DNA of 26,194 nucleotides from Synechococcales cyanobacterium 340R_concoct_173_sub. GTDB taxonomy: Bacteria; Cyanobacteriota; Cyanobacteriia; Leptolyngbyales; Leptolyngbyaceae. Numbering within the stretch: position 1 is the stretch's first letter; the number at the start of each line of letters is the position of its first letter. The translations under genes and the position numbers were made by a program. The DNA lies in assembly GCA_025354065.1 (NCBI GenBank), contig JANXNM010000539.1, forward strand, positions 1-26,194, written 5' to 3'. Below, one piece after another: positions 15,818 to 23,283 of the stretch. The notes below the pieces were generated by a model. That model did no database searches and had not been told where the DNA came from. It saw only the letters and a program-made list of their open reading frames with translations.

Positions 15818-16168
15818 ATGGCGACTTGGCAATGTGTGAAAAATTGTGGGGCTTGCTGCCATCTTGACCCCACCGATCGGCCCGATCTCGGTGAGTATTT
15901 GAGTGAGTCAGAAATGATTACCTATTTGAGCATGGTGGGTGAAGATGGCTGGTGCATCAATTTTAATGCCGAAACCCGCGAATGCAAGATCTACGAGAAG
16001 CGCCCATCCTTTTGCCGCGTCACTCCAGAGACCTTTCAAACCCTATTTGATGTTGCTCCAGACGAGGTAAACGACTTTGCCATCGAGTGCTGTCGTGAAC
16101 AAATTGAAGGGGTTTATGGCGATCGTAGCTTAGAGATGTTGGTGTTCGATCGAGCGGTGGGAATTTAG
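15818..16168 (+). CDS. YkgJ-family cysteine-cluster protein
   Basis: A 116-residue protein beginning MATWQCVKNCGACCHLDP. The first cluster has C6, C10, C13 and C14. Further cysteines occur in GWCINF, RECKIYEKRPSFCR and ECCRE. This is the YkgJ (UPF0153) zinc/iron-chelating pattern, whose biochemical role is not established. The start at 15818 has GGAG 10 bp upstream and is where homologous proteins should begin; the frame remains open further upstream, but that part is basic and has no family features. It is followed at about 65 bp by the Mn exporter genes, with a regulatory dyad between. Confidence 0.85.
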   Translation: MATWQCVKNCGACCHLDPTDRPDLGEYLSESEMITYLSMVGEDGWCINFNAETRECKIYEKRPSFCRVTPETFQTLFDVAPDEVNDFAIECCREQIEGVYGDRSLEMLVFDRAVGI

Positions 16169-16178
16169 TCTTGCCGAT

Positions 16179-16194
16179 TGTGATCACTATCACT
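16179..16194. promoter_or_regulatory. CRP-like palindrome before the Mn exporter genes
   Basis: TGTGATCACTATCACT fits TGTGA-N6-TCAC with a perfect left half. It lies 39 bp upstream of the first exporter ATG and abuts possible -10 elements (TATTAT 16194-16199, GATAAT 16201-16206). A regulator bound there would overlap the promoter. Regulation by a CRP-type factor is inference. Confidence 0.4.
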
Positions 16195-16232
16195 ATTATG
16201 GATAATGAAAAGAAAATGAAATATATTTTGTC

Positions 16233-16610
16233 ATGGCTCTAGATTTATCACCGCTGACAGATCCTTTGACAGACCAGCCAGATCAACAACTAATTCCCGA
16301 AATTCCAGCCGCTGAATCGGACCTTTCGGCGATAAGTCGTTGTTTCTCGTCTACGTTTGTCACGATTTTTCTAGCTGAACTTGGTGATAAAACTCAGGTA
16401 GCGACATTGCTTTTGAGTGCCCAGTCACACAAACCCTGGGTTGTTTTTGCTGGGTCAGCGCTGGCTCTCATTAGTACAAGTCTCGTTGGTGTTCTGTTGG
16501 GACAGTGGTTATCAAAATTGCTAACGCCAAGACGTTTAGAACTGGCGACGGGAACGATTTTGCTGATCGTGTCGGTCTTGCTATTTGTTGATATAACGAG
16601 GATGGGGTGA
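16233..16610 (+). CDS. hmx1: Half-size UPF0016 (GDT1/TMEM165) Mn exporter, subunit 1
   Basis: A 125-residue protein with one copy of the UPF0016 signature FLAELGDKTQVATLLLS at about 46-62. It has an acidic N-terminal tail of about 35 residues and three predicted membrane helices (about 38-62, 70-95, 100-121). UPF0016 proteins move Mn2+ or Ca2+. In cyanobacteria the full-length member Mnx acts in the thylakoid, while half-size pairs named Hmx1/Hmx2 have been described as plasma-membrane Mn exporters. A single ELGDK motif per protein means two must assemble for one transporter. Its TGA overlaps the next ATG by one base (TGATG), ensuring coupled synthesis of the partner. Confidence 0.87.
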   Translation: MALDLSPLTDPLTDQPDQQLIPEIPAAESDLSAISRCFSSTFVTIFLAELGDKTQVATLLLSAQSHKPWVVFAGSALALISTSLVGVLLGQWLSKLLTPRRLELATGTILLIVSVLLFVDITRMG

Positions 16611-16972
16611 TGGATTGGAATTTGTTAGGGCTTAGTTTTGTGACTGTGTTTTTGGCAGAACTGGGTGATAAAAGCCAGTTTGCTGCGATCGCGTTGAGTG
16701 GATCTAGTAAATTTCCAAAAGCTGTATTTTTAGGATCGGTGGCGGCGTTGGTATTAGCCAGTTTGCTTGGGGTGATTGTGGGCGAAGGCACCGCTCAAGT
16801 TCTGCCGCCTCAACTCGCTAAAACGATCGCCGCCATCAGTTTTGCGGTGATGGCAGCGAAATTGCTCTTTTTTGAAGAGGCTGAAGTATTGGAGGTTGAG
16901 GAATTAGAACTTGATAGTCCTGCCTCCAAAGTTTTATCTAGTGTTAGTGAAACAGTCGAAAGTCACGACTAA
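16610..16972 (+). CDS. hmx2: Half-size UPF0016 (GDT1/TMEM165) Mn exporter, subunit 2
   Basis: A 120-residue protein with the second UPF0016 copy: FLAELGDKSQFAAIALSG early in the chain, then two more hydrophobic segments (VFLGSVAALVLASLLGVIVG and AAISFAVMAAKLLFF). An acidic C-terminus ends in ETVESHD. Together with the preceding protein it provides the two ELGDK motifs needed for the cation path. I take ATG 16610, which overlaps the upstream stop, rather than GTG 16607. Its 3' end overlaps the convergent membrane-protein gene by 29 bp, so there is no terminator between them. Confidence 0.87.
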   Translation: MDWNLLGLSFVTVFLAELGDKSQFAAIALSGSSKFPKAVFLGSVAALVLASLLGVIVGEGTAQVLPPQLAKTIAAISFAVMAAKLLFFEEAEVLEVEELELDSPASKVLSSVSETVESHD

Positions 16973-17429
16973 ATAAAAGAGTAATGCCAGCCAATTTCAC
17001 ACTTTCAATGATCCAGTAGACACTGTGCATCGTATTCATTTGTTCAGGGATAATGCCAGTTGATTCTTCAATAAATCCAAGACCGCTCATGGTTGGGGTC
17101 ACGCAGTAGGTGCAGAGAATAGCGATACCGAATAGCAGAAAGGCGATCGGTAAATTGCGGAAGGGTGATTCTCGTTCAGTAATAGGCAGTTCTTGCTTTA
17201 CCCAGAATCCAACACAAACCAATGCACCTAGCACTAGTTCCATGCGGTTAAAAGCTCCAAACAAGGCCTGACCTGCCAAAACAAAATGACTTTCAGCCAT
17301 CATGCCCGATGTGTAAAGAACAGGCATGACCAAGAAGTCCAAAATCAAGCTCGCGCTCAGCCAAAAAATAAGTACGATCGGAAGAATTCGGTGCCAGGTA
17401 GAATCTTGCCAGTGGAGTGGAGCTTTCAT
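16944..17429 (-). CDS. Four-helix membrane protein, DUF4149-like
   Basis: A 161-residue protein with four hydrophobic segments: about 14-38 (ILPIVLIFWLSASLILDFLV), 52-77, 91-112 and 137-156. It carries conserved-looking polar features (FNRMELVLGA, TPTMSGLG, MNTMHSVYWIIESVKL). The last of these, with a His near the third helix, resembles DUF4149-type proteins, but I am not certain of the family. Function is unknown. Its last nine codons are read antisense to the end of hmx2. Confidence 0.6.
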   Translation of the reverse strand: MKAPLHWQDSTWHRILPIVLIFWLSASLILDFLVMPVLYTSGMMAESHFVLAGQALFGAFNRMELVLGALVCVGFWVKQELPITERESPFRNLPIAFLLFGIAILCTYCVTPTMSGLGFIEESTGIIPEQMNTMHSVYWIIESVKLAGITLLFSRDFRLFH

Positions 17430-17605
17430 AGAAATTGCCTAATGATTGAAGTGAGTTAAGACAGGTGAGACATCACTCCGGTCTGTTGTTCTCAACCTAA
17501 CACAGGAATTTCGATCCCCAAGCCCATCGAAACATATACCTACCAACTGATACAGAAGTTGATAAATCAGAGAGTTATAGTTACTATCTGCAATCAAAAA
17601 ACCAT

Positions 17606-17650
17606 AAAAAACGATCGCAGTCTGCCATTTCTGGAAAGATTGCGATCGTT
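17606..17650 (-). terminator. Terminator of the PEP-CTERM gene, built on HIP1
   Basis: On the minus strand AACGATCGCA pairs perfectly with TGCGATCGTT. The inner sequence can extend the hairpin (TCT/AGA, CCA/TGG, GAAA loop), and a T-run follows. It starts about 50 bp after the stop of the PEP-CTERM protein. The CGATCG core is part of the stem. Confidence 0.8.
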
Positions 17651-17679
17651 ATACTGATCATTCACTCGATACTAAACTG

Positions 17680-17709
17680 TTCTCTATGTGGCCAATTCTC
17701 TATGTGGCC
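17680..17709. repeat. 14-bp direct repeat around a stop codon
   Basis: TTCTCTATGTGGCC occurs at 17680-17693 and 17696-17709. The right copy includes the stop codon of the PEP-CTERM gene, so its end has been locally duplicated. Confidence 0.8.
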
Positions 17710-18500
17710 TTGTTACGACGAAGCTTCAATGCACCTGCTGCACTCAACCCTAGCAGAGAAAGCATAATTGATGGCTCAGGGACATCTTGGCCGAGGAATG
17801 CATCCACATTCTTCTTACCAATATCAACAATGAATACCGTATCGTTGAAGTCCCGATCGGACCGTTCACCAAATTTGCCTTGTCCGCTGGTGCCACTACC
17901 ATAAAGATCTTCAAAGCCCATCAAAATGTAGCCTGTGCCCTTAATTCCGTAAGCCACAACATGCTGCAAACCATCTGGATTATCGGAATCAGGTGTCCCG
18001 AAAATGTAAGCATTGGTTCCACGATTATAGCCATCAGCGCGCAGTTTAAAGTCCAGGGTACTTTTTGCAGCTATTTCTCCCATCTTCACCCCATCTCCTA
18101 ACTTCAGAGCACTTCCACCCCAAGCGCCGACGCAGTCTTGACCTTCACAAGAAATATCCTTGAAGAGCAAACCTTCTTGATTCGTCCCGCCTCGCGATGT
18201 GTAACCCAATTGGTTCTGGTAGCCTGCACCTTCATTGATGAAGTATGTCGAGACGCTATGGTTGTACTTCAATTTTAAAGCATTAGCATCAACTCTAAAC
18301 TGGTTGCTGCCTTCAAGCTTAACTCCTTCGCGTTGCACATAGGCTTGGTAAGGCTGATCATTAAACCCAGTTTGAGCCTTGCTAAGAATGGTTGGTTGAG
18401 GCATGTCCCACATGGAAGCCGCTTTAGTCGAGTCAGCTTGAGCCGTAATTCCAACGATGGAAGTAGTAAAGTAAAGCGCAGTCAACAATATTTTTTTCAT
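17700..18500 (-). CDS. PEP-CTERM exported protein with DUF4114-like domain
   Basis: A 266-residue secreted protein. Residues 1-22 form a signal peptide (KKILLTALYFTTSIVGITAQA). The C-terminus has VPEPS, a hydrophobic helix (IMLSLLGLSAAGALKL) and RR, the PEP-CTERM sorting tripartite signal used by exosortase. A DUF4114-like stretch, about 190-232, reads YILMGFEDLYGSG and then SDRDFNDTVFIVDIG; the Asp-rich part could bind calcium. Two cysteines (SCEGQDC) may form a disulfide. Such proteins are anchored or released at the cell surface and are linked to extracellular matrix. No strong ribosome site precedes the ATG. It is monocistronic with its own terminator. Confidence 0.88.
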   Translation of the reverse strand: MKKILLTALYFTTSIVGITAQADSTKAASMWDMPQPTILSKAQTGFNDQPYQAYVQREGVKLEGSNQFRVDANALKLKYNHSVSTYFINEGAGYQNQLGYTSRGGTNQEGLLFKDISCEGQDCVGAWGGSALKLGDGVKMGEIAAKSTLDFKLRADGYNRGTNAYIFGTPDSDNPDGLQHVVAYGIKGTGYILMGFEDLYGSGTSGQGKFGERSDRDFNDTVFIVDIGKKNVDAFLGQDVPEPSIMLSLLGLSAAGALKLRRNKAT

Positions 18501-18606
18501 GGGAGTAATTAACGTCTGGATAGGTGGTGGAATGAGTTGGGCCAGCCCTTAAAATTCATCGACTAGATCGATGATTCAGTAGATTGAGAATTGACCAGCT
18601 TCTAGC

Positions 18607-18638
18607 CCTGAACTCTACAGCTCCTGAACTCTATAGCT
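18607..18638. repeat. Imperfect tandem 16-bp repeat
   Basis: CCTGAACTCTACAGCT is followed directly by CCTGAACTCTATAGCT; one base differs. Further ATAGCT units follow. Role unknown. Confidence 0.8.
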
Positions 18639-19054
18639 ATAGCTACATTGCACTGGTGATCGTGACTATGGCTAGAGTAAGAATGCTTCTTCTTCTAGAC
18701 TTTAAGTTCAATTCTAAAATTCTGTGAATATACTCAAATTAGTGAATTTTATGTATTCTACAGAACTGCTAAATAGAGAATTACAGAACTAATGAATCCG
18801 TATAATTGTTTATTTTAAGTTAGGAATAAAATACTAATTACTGGATTGTCGCTAAAAACGTCTAAAGTAGCTAGAAAATTTACGGGCGTAATTATTCGGA
18901 GTAGAATTATTCTGATAGCTTAAAATAATAATCTCACAATGTGAATGTTAGGGATGTTAGAACTTTTGAAGCGATTTCGGATGATTTGAAAGTATTTTAC
19001 TGTGAAGATTTCATCCTTACGTGGGCGGCTGTCCTTTGTCAACCCGAGGCGATC

Positions 19055-19071
19055 GGAGGTAAACTATGTAG
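19055..19071 (+). promoter_or_regulatory. Start-stop mini-ORF with ideal ribosome site in the ftsH leader
   Basis: GGAGG (19055-19059), six spacer bases, then ATG TAG (19066-19071). This is the best Shine-Dalgarno near the gene, yet it leads to a one-codon ORF, out of frame with ftsH, 43 bp before the chosen start. Minimal start-stop ORFs are known to stall or recruit ribosomes, so it may control ftsH translation. Confidence 0.35.
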
Positions 19072-19114
19072 ACAGACCATTTATATTACATTTTGGCTAG
19101 GCATGGCAGGCAGC

Positions 19115-21064
19115 ATGAAGATCCAATTCCCAATTCCCGGTTTAATGGCCACACCGAAGCGTACGAAGAAAAAAATAGGGATGGCCAAGGTTTTGTGGGG
19201 GATTGTCGTGAGTCAGGCGATCGGGGCTAGTTTCATGATGCCTCCTGTCATGGCCCAAAAAGCTTCCCTAAGCTATAGCGAGCTGATTCAGAAGGCCCGT
19301 AAGGATGAAGTGGAGCGGGTCGAAATCAATGACATTCAAAAAACAGCTAAGGTTTATTTAAAAAATAGCGCCCGCCGGGATCCTAATGGTAAACAACAGG
19401 ATCAACCGATCGATGTGATTCTGTTTACTGATTCAAATACTGAACTGTTGACGACCCTCACTGACTTGAAAGTTCCGGTTGAGGTAAAGAATAATGCGGA
19501 AAGTTCGGCGGCCATGGGGATGCTAATGCAGCTCTTGATTGTGATGTTTTTGATTGGCGGGTTGATGCTGATTTTGAAGCGATCAGCTAACTCTCCCGGT
19601 GGTCCCGGCCAAGCTATGAATTTTGGCAAGTCTCGGGCACGCTTTCAGATGGATGCGAAGACGGGCGTGATGTTTGAGGATGTGGCGGGGATTGAGGAAG
19701 CGAAGGAAGAACTCCAAGAAGTGGTGACGTTCTTGAAGCAGCCTGAGAAATTCACGACAGTTGGCGCAAAAATTCCAAAGGGAGTGTTGTTAATTGGCCC
19801 ACCTGGAACCGGGAAAACGCTGTTGGCAAAAGCGATCGCGGGGGAAGCAGGGGTTCCATTCTTCAGTATTTCAGGATCTGAATTCGTCGAAATGTTTGTG
19901 GGTGTGGGCGCGTCTCGGGTGAGAGATTTGTTTAAGAAAGCCAAAGAAAATGCGCCTTGCATCATCTTTATTGACGAAATTGATGCGGTTGGTCGTCAGC
20001 GCGGTGTTGGCATTGGCGGCGGTAACGATGAACGTGAGCAGACGCTGAATCAAATGCTGACGGAGATGGATGGTTTTGAGGGAAACTCTGGCGTGATTGT
20101 GATTGCAGCGACGAACCGGGCAGATGTGTTGGATCAAGCATTGCTGCGGCCCGGTCGTTTCGATCGTCAAATTAATGTGGATTTACCTACTTTTAATGGT
20201 CGTTTGGGGATTTTAGAAGTTCATGCAAAGACGAAAAAAATAGCGCCTGAGCTTTCTATGTCAGCTATTGCCCGTCGGACTCCTGGGTTTTCGGGTGCCG
20301 ATCTGGCCAATCTATTGAATGAAGCCGCTATTTTGACCGCCCGCCGTCGCATGGAAGAAGTGACGATGCAGGAAGTTGAGGATGCCCTCGATCGGATTAC
20401 GATCGGTTTGAGCATGAATCCATTGCTCGACAGCAAGAAAAAGCGGATGACGGCCTATCACGAGGTTGGTCATGCGTTATTAACCACGCTGTTGCCCCAT
20501 GCTGATGAATTAAATAAGGTGACGATTATTCCCCGATCAGGCGGAATTGAAGGCTTTTCCCAGACCGTGGCGAACGAAGACACTATTGATAGCGGACTTT
20601 ACACTCGGGCTTGGATGATGGACAAAATCCGAGTGTTGATGGGGGGGCGAGCGGCGGACGTGGAGGTCTTTGGGGAAGATGAAATGGACTCCGGTGCAAC
20701 TAGCGATATTAAAAAAGTTACCCAAATTGCCCGTCAAATGGTGACTCAGTTTGGCATGTCAGACTTAGGCCCGGTGGCATTAGAAGGCGCTGGAGATATG
20801 TATTCTCGGGGTGGCGGTGGTGGGCAAGGCGACTACTCTGAGGCGATCGCGGAAATGATCGATCAACAGGTGAGAGGGATCGCGGTGTCTTGTTATGAAG
20901 ATGCTCGCAAGATAATTCGTGAAAATCGTGAGCTGGTGGATGAATTGGTAGAGTTACTGCTGGAGATGGAAACCGTCGAGGGCGCAGAATTTCGGGAAGT
21001 GGTGCAAAAACATCAAGGGCGATCGGCGGTGGCTCGTCCGTTGCTAACTCATTTGAGTCGATAG
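19115..21064 (+). CDS. ftsH: ATP-dependent zinc metalloprotease FtsH (FtsH1-like)
   Basis: A membrane AAA+ protease that degrades damaged membrane and soluble proteins. From ATG 19115 it has 649 residues. A basic N-terminus leads into a first hydrophobic segment ([20 protein letters not shown]), then a periplasmic/lumenal domain, then a second helix ([19 protein letters not shown]). The AAA module has Walker A GPPGTGKT, Walker B IIFIDEID, and the second region of homology [20 protein letters not shown]. The protease site is HEVGH, with a third zinc ligand in DSGATSDI. The protease half, with [14 protein letters not shown] and DSGLYTRAW, resembles FtsH1 (Slr1390) rather than the FtsH2/FtsH3 photosystem II repair pair. 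Nearby ATGs at 19103 and 19145 are alternatives; none has a good ribosome site. Confidence 0.93.
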   Translation: MKIQFPIPGLMATPKRTKKKIGMAKVLWGIVVSQAIGASFMMPPVMAQKASLSYSELIQKARKDEVERVEINDIQKTAKVYLKNSARRDPNGKQQDQPIDVILFTDSNTELLTTLTDLKVPVEVKNNAESSAAMGMLMQLLIVMFLIGGLMLILKRSANSPGGPGQAMNFGKSRARFQMDAKTGVMFEDVAGIEEAKEELQEVVTFLKQPEKFTTVGAKIPKGVLLIGPPGTGKTLLAKAIAGEAGVPFFSISGSEFVEMFVGVGASRVRDLFKKAKENAPCIIFIDEIDAVGRQRGVGIGGGNDEREQTLNQMLTEMDGFEGNSGVIVIAATNRADVLDQALLRPGRFDRQINVDLPTFNGRLGILEVHAKTKKIAPELSMSAIARRTPGFSGADLANLLNEAAILTARRRMEEVTMQEVEDALDRITIGLSMNPLLDSKKKRMTAYHEVGHALLTTLLPHADELNKVTIIPRSGGIEGFSQTVANEDTIDSGLYTRAWMMDKIRVLMGGRAADVEVFGEDEMDSGATSDIKKVTQIARQMVTQFGMSDLGPVALEGAGDMYSRGGGGGQGDYSEAIAEMIDQQVRGIAVSCYEDARKIIRENRELVDELVELLLEMETVEGAEFREVVQKHQGRSAVARPLLTHLSR

Positions 21065-21218
21065 ATCGGCAATAGTTCGCAGTATTGTAAAAAAAACATG
21101 GCGGCGAAGAAACAATTGTGATCTTTAGGGTGTCATATATTCTTTCTTCGTTTATTTTTAAGGATTCTAAGGAAATGCGCTTGTAGAATAATGAATAGCG
21201 GCGTGCGAGGGCATTGGT

Positions 21219-23261
21219 ATGAATTCAGGATCTTTATTGGGCGAGTGGCTGCTTCTGTTGCCCGCTATGTCGGATGTGCAGCAATGGTGGACAGCGTTTA
21301 GTCAGAGTCCTGATTTTAAGATGCTCAGCGCTATTGTGACTGTATTGACGGCGATTGCGGGTACTGTCACTGCTCGTTTGGAAGTGATTCAAAAGTTATT
21401 GGAAGCTATTCAAAAAGTTGCCAATCTCCTTAAGCCCGCCGCCGTGCCCGCTGCTTTGACAGATACGGCTGAACCTCGTCGCCGCTTACTTCGTATTTTA
21501 AAAAGTGAATATGCCCGCCGCCTCCAGGATTCATCGCTTAATCCCCAGATTTCGATCAATCTCCATTTTCAAGATCGACGCGAGTTAGTGGGTCGTCCTC
21601 GTTTGCGGTCTGGATCATTAATCATGGTGCCGCAGTCCCTAGAGGCGATTTATAGCCAAATTGAAATTGATGGCAAACTCCTAATTGTGGGAAATCCCGG
21701 CTCAGGAAAAAGCACCGAACTATTAAAATTTGCGACCCTTATGTTGGACCAAGCGGACGTAGAACCTAGCGCACCGATTCCAGTCTTGTTGGATCTTTCA
21801 GCTTGGGATAATGAGGCTCCGGCCTTGGAGAATTGGATTGCTCGACGGTTGAAGCGGCTTTATAACATTGACAATACAATAGCGTTGGAATGGTTACGGG
21901 ATGAGAGTTTGATTTTGTTATTGGATGGCCTGAATGAATTGGGTCTCGATCGGCAAGAGCGTTGTATTGATGCGATTAATCAGTTTCTGCAAACTACCAG
22001 TTATCCCCATTGTGTTGTTTGTTGTCGGTTAGAAGAGTATGAATTGGGCCGTCGTAGACTCACCGAATTGAATGGGGCAATTTACCTTCAACCCCTTTCC
22101 GACGATCAGATTCAGCGATATTTAGAACTAGCCGATCGGATCTTGCGGTGGGAGACATTGCAAGCCGAACCAACGCTGCGAGAACTAGTCCGATCGCCGT
22201 TGATGTTGATGATCATGGTGGCCGTTTATCAAGGTCGTCAGATTCATACCGCCCATGAATTGCTCAGTCTTTATATTGATCAATGTTTTGAGCGATCGCT
22301 CAAACCCAACGCCGGGATACCGCCTAGTCGCGAGCAAACCATCCGCTATCTTACCTGGCTGGCCCGACAGCTCAAGGTTCAGTCGAAACCTGAACTTGCG
22401 ATTGAACGGATGCAACCCAGCTGGCTGGGGAATAAACGCGATCGTATTCTCTACCGATTGCTCTGTGGGGTGATTGTTTCAATTCTGTGTGGATTAATTT
22501 TTACACTTGTTAGTTCAAATTTGGACTTGTCACCGGAAATTCAAGCCTTTGGGATTGCGATCGCTCTAGGGGGTGGAATGCTCTATGGCGCGTATAGCCG
22601 AGAAGACCTGTGGGACTGGCTTCAGGCATTACCTATTCTCAGTTTCATGGCGGATTTGCTGGATAATGAAGAAATTGAACCTGTCTGTTTGGGTTGGTCA
22701 TGGCAACGCTTTAAAACGGGGCTGTTGGCTGGTTTAAGTATGGGTGCTATTTTGGGCAGTGGAATTTTTGTTTACGATTGGATCCTAAGTGATGTCTTGC
22801 TTGGGCTGCGATGGGGGGGGGTAGTTTTTGTCAGCTATGGTTGCTTTATTGCCGTTATTTCCGGGTTGCAGGCGGGAGTCCGATCGTGTGCGTCCCCGAA
22901 TCAAGGCATTTGGGAATCGTTGAAAAATACGCTTGTGGTGATTGTATTGGCGACAATGATTGGTAGTTTGCTTGCTTGGGTGGCGCTGTTGATTCCTTTG
23001 GGGATTATGAATGTCCGATTTTCGGTGTGGTTGGGCATTGGCAGCGGATTGATGTCGGGATTATTCTCTGGCGGGTTGCCCTGTATTCAACATACCGTGT
23101 TGCGGCTGTTGTTGTGGCGGCAGAATGTGATTCCTTGGAACTATGCAAAATTTCTACAATATGCCCACAATATTGGGTTATTGCAGCAGGTGGGCGGACG
23201 CTATCGCTTTGTTCATGAACTTTTGCGCGGACATTTTGATGAACATAATGCCCGATCGTAA
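21219..23261 (+). CDS. Membrane-anchored NACHT-family STAND NTPase
   Basis: A 680-residue protein. An N-terminal hydrophobic helix (about 34-52) is followed by a NACHT NTPase with Walker A GNPGSGKST (158-166), Walker B LILLLDGLNEL (231-241) and the arginine-finger region CCRLEEYE (268-275). A winged-helix-like region (about 318-400) leads to a C-terminal half with about six membrane helices between 411 and 620. The protein ends in the conserved cap PWNYAKFLQYAH...VGGRYRFVHELLRGHF, which I associate with cyanobacterial NACHT-membrane proteins. STAND NTPases act as ligand-triggered switches, and several bacterial NACHT proteins defend against phage. No effector nuclease is visible; the membrane half may be the effector. 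GAGGG precedes the ATG. It stands alone between ftsH and the convergent mgdA. Confidence 0.85.
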   Translation: MNSGSLLGEWLLLLPAMSDVQQWWTAFSQSPDFKMLSAIVTVLTAIAGTVTARLEVIQKLLEAIQKVANLLKPAAVPAALTDTAEPRRRLLRILKSEYARRLQDSSLNPQISINLHFQDRRELVGRPRLRSGSLIMVPQSLEAIYSQIEIDGKLLIVGNPGSGKSTELLKFATLMLDQADVEPSAPIPVLLDLSAWDNEAPALENWIARRLKRLYNIDNTIALEWLRDESLILLLDGLNELGLDRQERCIDAINQFLQTTSYPHCVVCCRLEEYELGRRRLTELNGAIYLQPLSDDQIQRYLELADRILRWETLQAEPTLRELVRSPLMLMIMVAVYQGRQIHTAHELLSLYIDQCFERSLKPNAGIPPSREQTIRYLTWLARQLKVQSKPELAIERMQPSWLGNKRDRILYRLLCGVIVSILCGLIFTLVSSNLDLSPEIQAFGIAIALGGGMLYGAYSREDLWDWLQALPILSFMADLLDNEEIEPVCLGWSWQRFKTGLLAGLSMGAILGSGIFVYDWILSDVLLGLRWGGVVFVSYGCFIAVISGLQAGVRSCASPNQGIWESLKNTLVVIVLATMIGSLLAWVALLIPLGIMNVRFSVWLGIGSGLMSGLFSGGLPCIQHTVLRLLLWRQNVIPWNYAKFLQYAHNIGLLQQVGGRYRFVHELLRGHFDEHNARS

Positions 23262-23283
23262 TTAGTTGATAATGACCATAGAT

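Larger units (their letters stand above)
18501..19114. other. Intergenic region and probable long leader of ftsH
   Basis: About 610 bp between the divergent PEP-CTERM and ftsH genes. The first part has an imperfect tandem 16-bp repeat (CCTGAACTCTACAGCT and one variant) at 18607-18638. The middle is very AT-rich and probably holds both promoters. TCACAATGTGA at 18934-18944 is a near-palindrome. The ftsH frame is open from a GTG at 18941, but I read 18941-19114 as untranslated leader. Confidence 0.45.

Noticed and set aside
18722..18735. Third CRP-like site (TGTGA-N6-TCAAA)
   Set aside because: The right half matches at only three of five positions in AT-rich DNA; too weak.
18941..19114. GTG-started N-terminal extension of FtsH by 58 residues
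   Set aside because: The added residues have no FtsH features, contain a cysteine-rich odd segment, and would place the first membrane helix far from the N-terminus. I treat it as leader.
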